Positions 63,406 to 64,000 of a stretch of 64,000 nucleotides of DNA are shown one piece after another. The notes under the pieces were generated by a model. It saw only the letters and a list, made by a program, of their open reading frames with translations. It was not told where the DNA came from and did no database searches. The stretch is from Tundrisphaera lichenicola (GTDB lineage: Bacteria > Planctomycetota > Planctomycetia > Isosphaerales > Isosphaeraceae): NCBI RefSeq assembly GCF_051175385.1, contig NZ_CP195106.1, positions 5,394,001-5,458,000 on the forward strand. Direction: 5' to 3'. Position numbers and translations under genes: made by a program. Positions within the stretch are counted from its first letter, which is position 1. Every line of letters begins with the position of its first letter.

Positions 63406-64000
63406 TCAAGGCTTTGCGTTTTGTTGCGACAATCTGGAATCGGCCCGGATGATCAGTGTCTGCTCGGGACGACCCTCGGTGGGATTCAACTTGATCGTCG
63501 CCGTATATCCTTCGGGTGTGGCTTCGATCACCGGACGGGATTCTCCTTCACCGCTCTTCAAATCGGCCATACTCAACTCTTCCAGCGATCCGGCCCAGGC
63601 TTTGTTTTTGGCATGGTATTCGCGCTGGGCTCGATAGATGGCCATGAGCCGATCTCGCGCGGGGCCTGTTGGATCGGGATGATAGGAGTCTTTAGGGGGA
63701 AGTTCGCCCGAGAATTGGACGTAGCCGAATCTCTCCGGACGGTGCATGTCGATCGCACCTTGGGGGGACCATACCCAATTATCCTCGGGTTTCCCTTCCA
63801 CCTTTTTGTAAGTTTGCCCTTCGATGCGATGTTCCCACTCGACTCGTGAGAAGTTCACGCGCCACTGATCGCCAGCATTCGGAGGCGAGGCACGATGAGC
63901 CCTCTCGGCCAGGACCTTCCAAGGAAACGCAAATTCGACGGTCCAGGATTCGTCGATATCCTTGGGATCGTTGATCGTCCCGTTAACATTAGTGGCGGTC
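63406..64000 (-). CDS. Carbohydrate-binding family 9-like protein, C-terminus
   Basis: The 5' end lies beyond the right edge; 197 residues are visible with no start needed inside the window. The reading frame is open to base 64000. ESWTVEFAFPWKVL, then GDQWRVNFSRVEWEH and NWVWSPQGAIDMHRPERFGYVQFSG, match the CBM9-like domain used by many planctomycete secreted proteins, in which aromatic residues bind sugars. A C-terminal tail with LMAIYRAQREYHAKNKAWAGSLEEL follows. No partner genes can be judged beyond the edge. Confidence 0.85.
   Translation of the reverse strand, partial: TATNVNGTINDPKDIDESWTVEFAFPWKVLAERAHRASPPNAGDQWRVNFSRVEWEHRIEGQTYKKVEGKPEDNWVWSPQGAIDMHRPERFGYVQFSGELPPKDSYHPDPTGPARDRLMAIYRAQREYHAKNKAWAGSLEELSMADLKSGEGESRPVIEATPEGYTATIKLNPTEGRPEQTLIIRADSRLSQQNAKP

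Overview
The window looks like a chromosomal piece of a planctomycete, most likely an Isosphaeraceae-type member. The evidence is the high GC with G/C-rich third positions, a DUF1592 + DUF1552 pair, a PEP-CTERM exported protein, a DUF3500 protein, a very large Ser/Thr kinase fusion, repeat-rich intergenic DNA and an RF2 gene with the classic frameshift site. The lineage is inferred from gene content; no rRNA is present. No phage, transposase, integrase or CRISPR array was seen. Most of the window is housekeeping and regulatory DNA with short operons.

Layout. 1-3.6 kb: the start of an SPFH membrane protein (cut by the left edge), a 29-residue basic protein, a response regulator coupled to a beta-hydroxyacid dehydrogenase, and a DUF3500 protein. 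3.6-7.2 kb: a 1176-residue pseudokinase-kinase-START-DUF5939-cyclase fusion whose cyclase active site is degenerate. 7.3-13.8 kb: a CNNM/CorC transporter preceded by nine 24-bp repeats, a polysaccharide export protein, an MFS permease and a polytopic membrane protein. 13.8-16 kb: an overlapping pair with SpoA (FliN/SctQ-type) and possibly FliG-like character. 16-22 kb: a minus-strand signalling block with a four-PAS histidine kinase, three response regulators and a REC-histidine kinase hybrid. 22-24 kb: a [2Fe-2S] ferredoxin, panC and lgt in one operon. 24-29 kb: an MMPL exporter, an M20 peptidase and a GNAT protein.

28.8-33.1 kb holds the best candidate for an uncharacterised pathway: a co-directional set of a FeeM-like N-acyltransferase, a ThiF/E1-like adenylyltransferase, an Acg-type nitroreductase and a UGT-type glycosyltransferase. 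Together these could acylate, activate, reduce and glycosylate a small metabolite. 33.6-44.5 kb: glyA, prfB with its CTT TGA C frameshift, gluQRS, a TIM-barrel isomerase, the PEP-CTERM protein with promoter and terminator, RNase D and two hydrolases. 44.9-58.5 kb: the DUF1592/DUF1552 pair, RecQ, a Tat-type Gfo/Idh oxidoreductase, glgB, an unknown gene, a MutS2 without an Smr domain, and a HEAT-repeat lipoprotein. 58.5-60.7 kb: a lower-GC, protein-free stretch with tRNA-Val(GAC), tRNA-Gln(CTG) and tRNA-Ser(GCT) plus palindromes and a short repeat. 60.7-64 kb: an aldo/keto reductase, a frameshifted parallel beta-helix gene and a CBM9-like protein cut by the right edge.

Limits: all family names come from reading motifs in translations, without searches. 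Start codons were chosen by Shine-Dalgarno spacing and overlaps and are often uncertain by a few codons.
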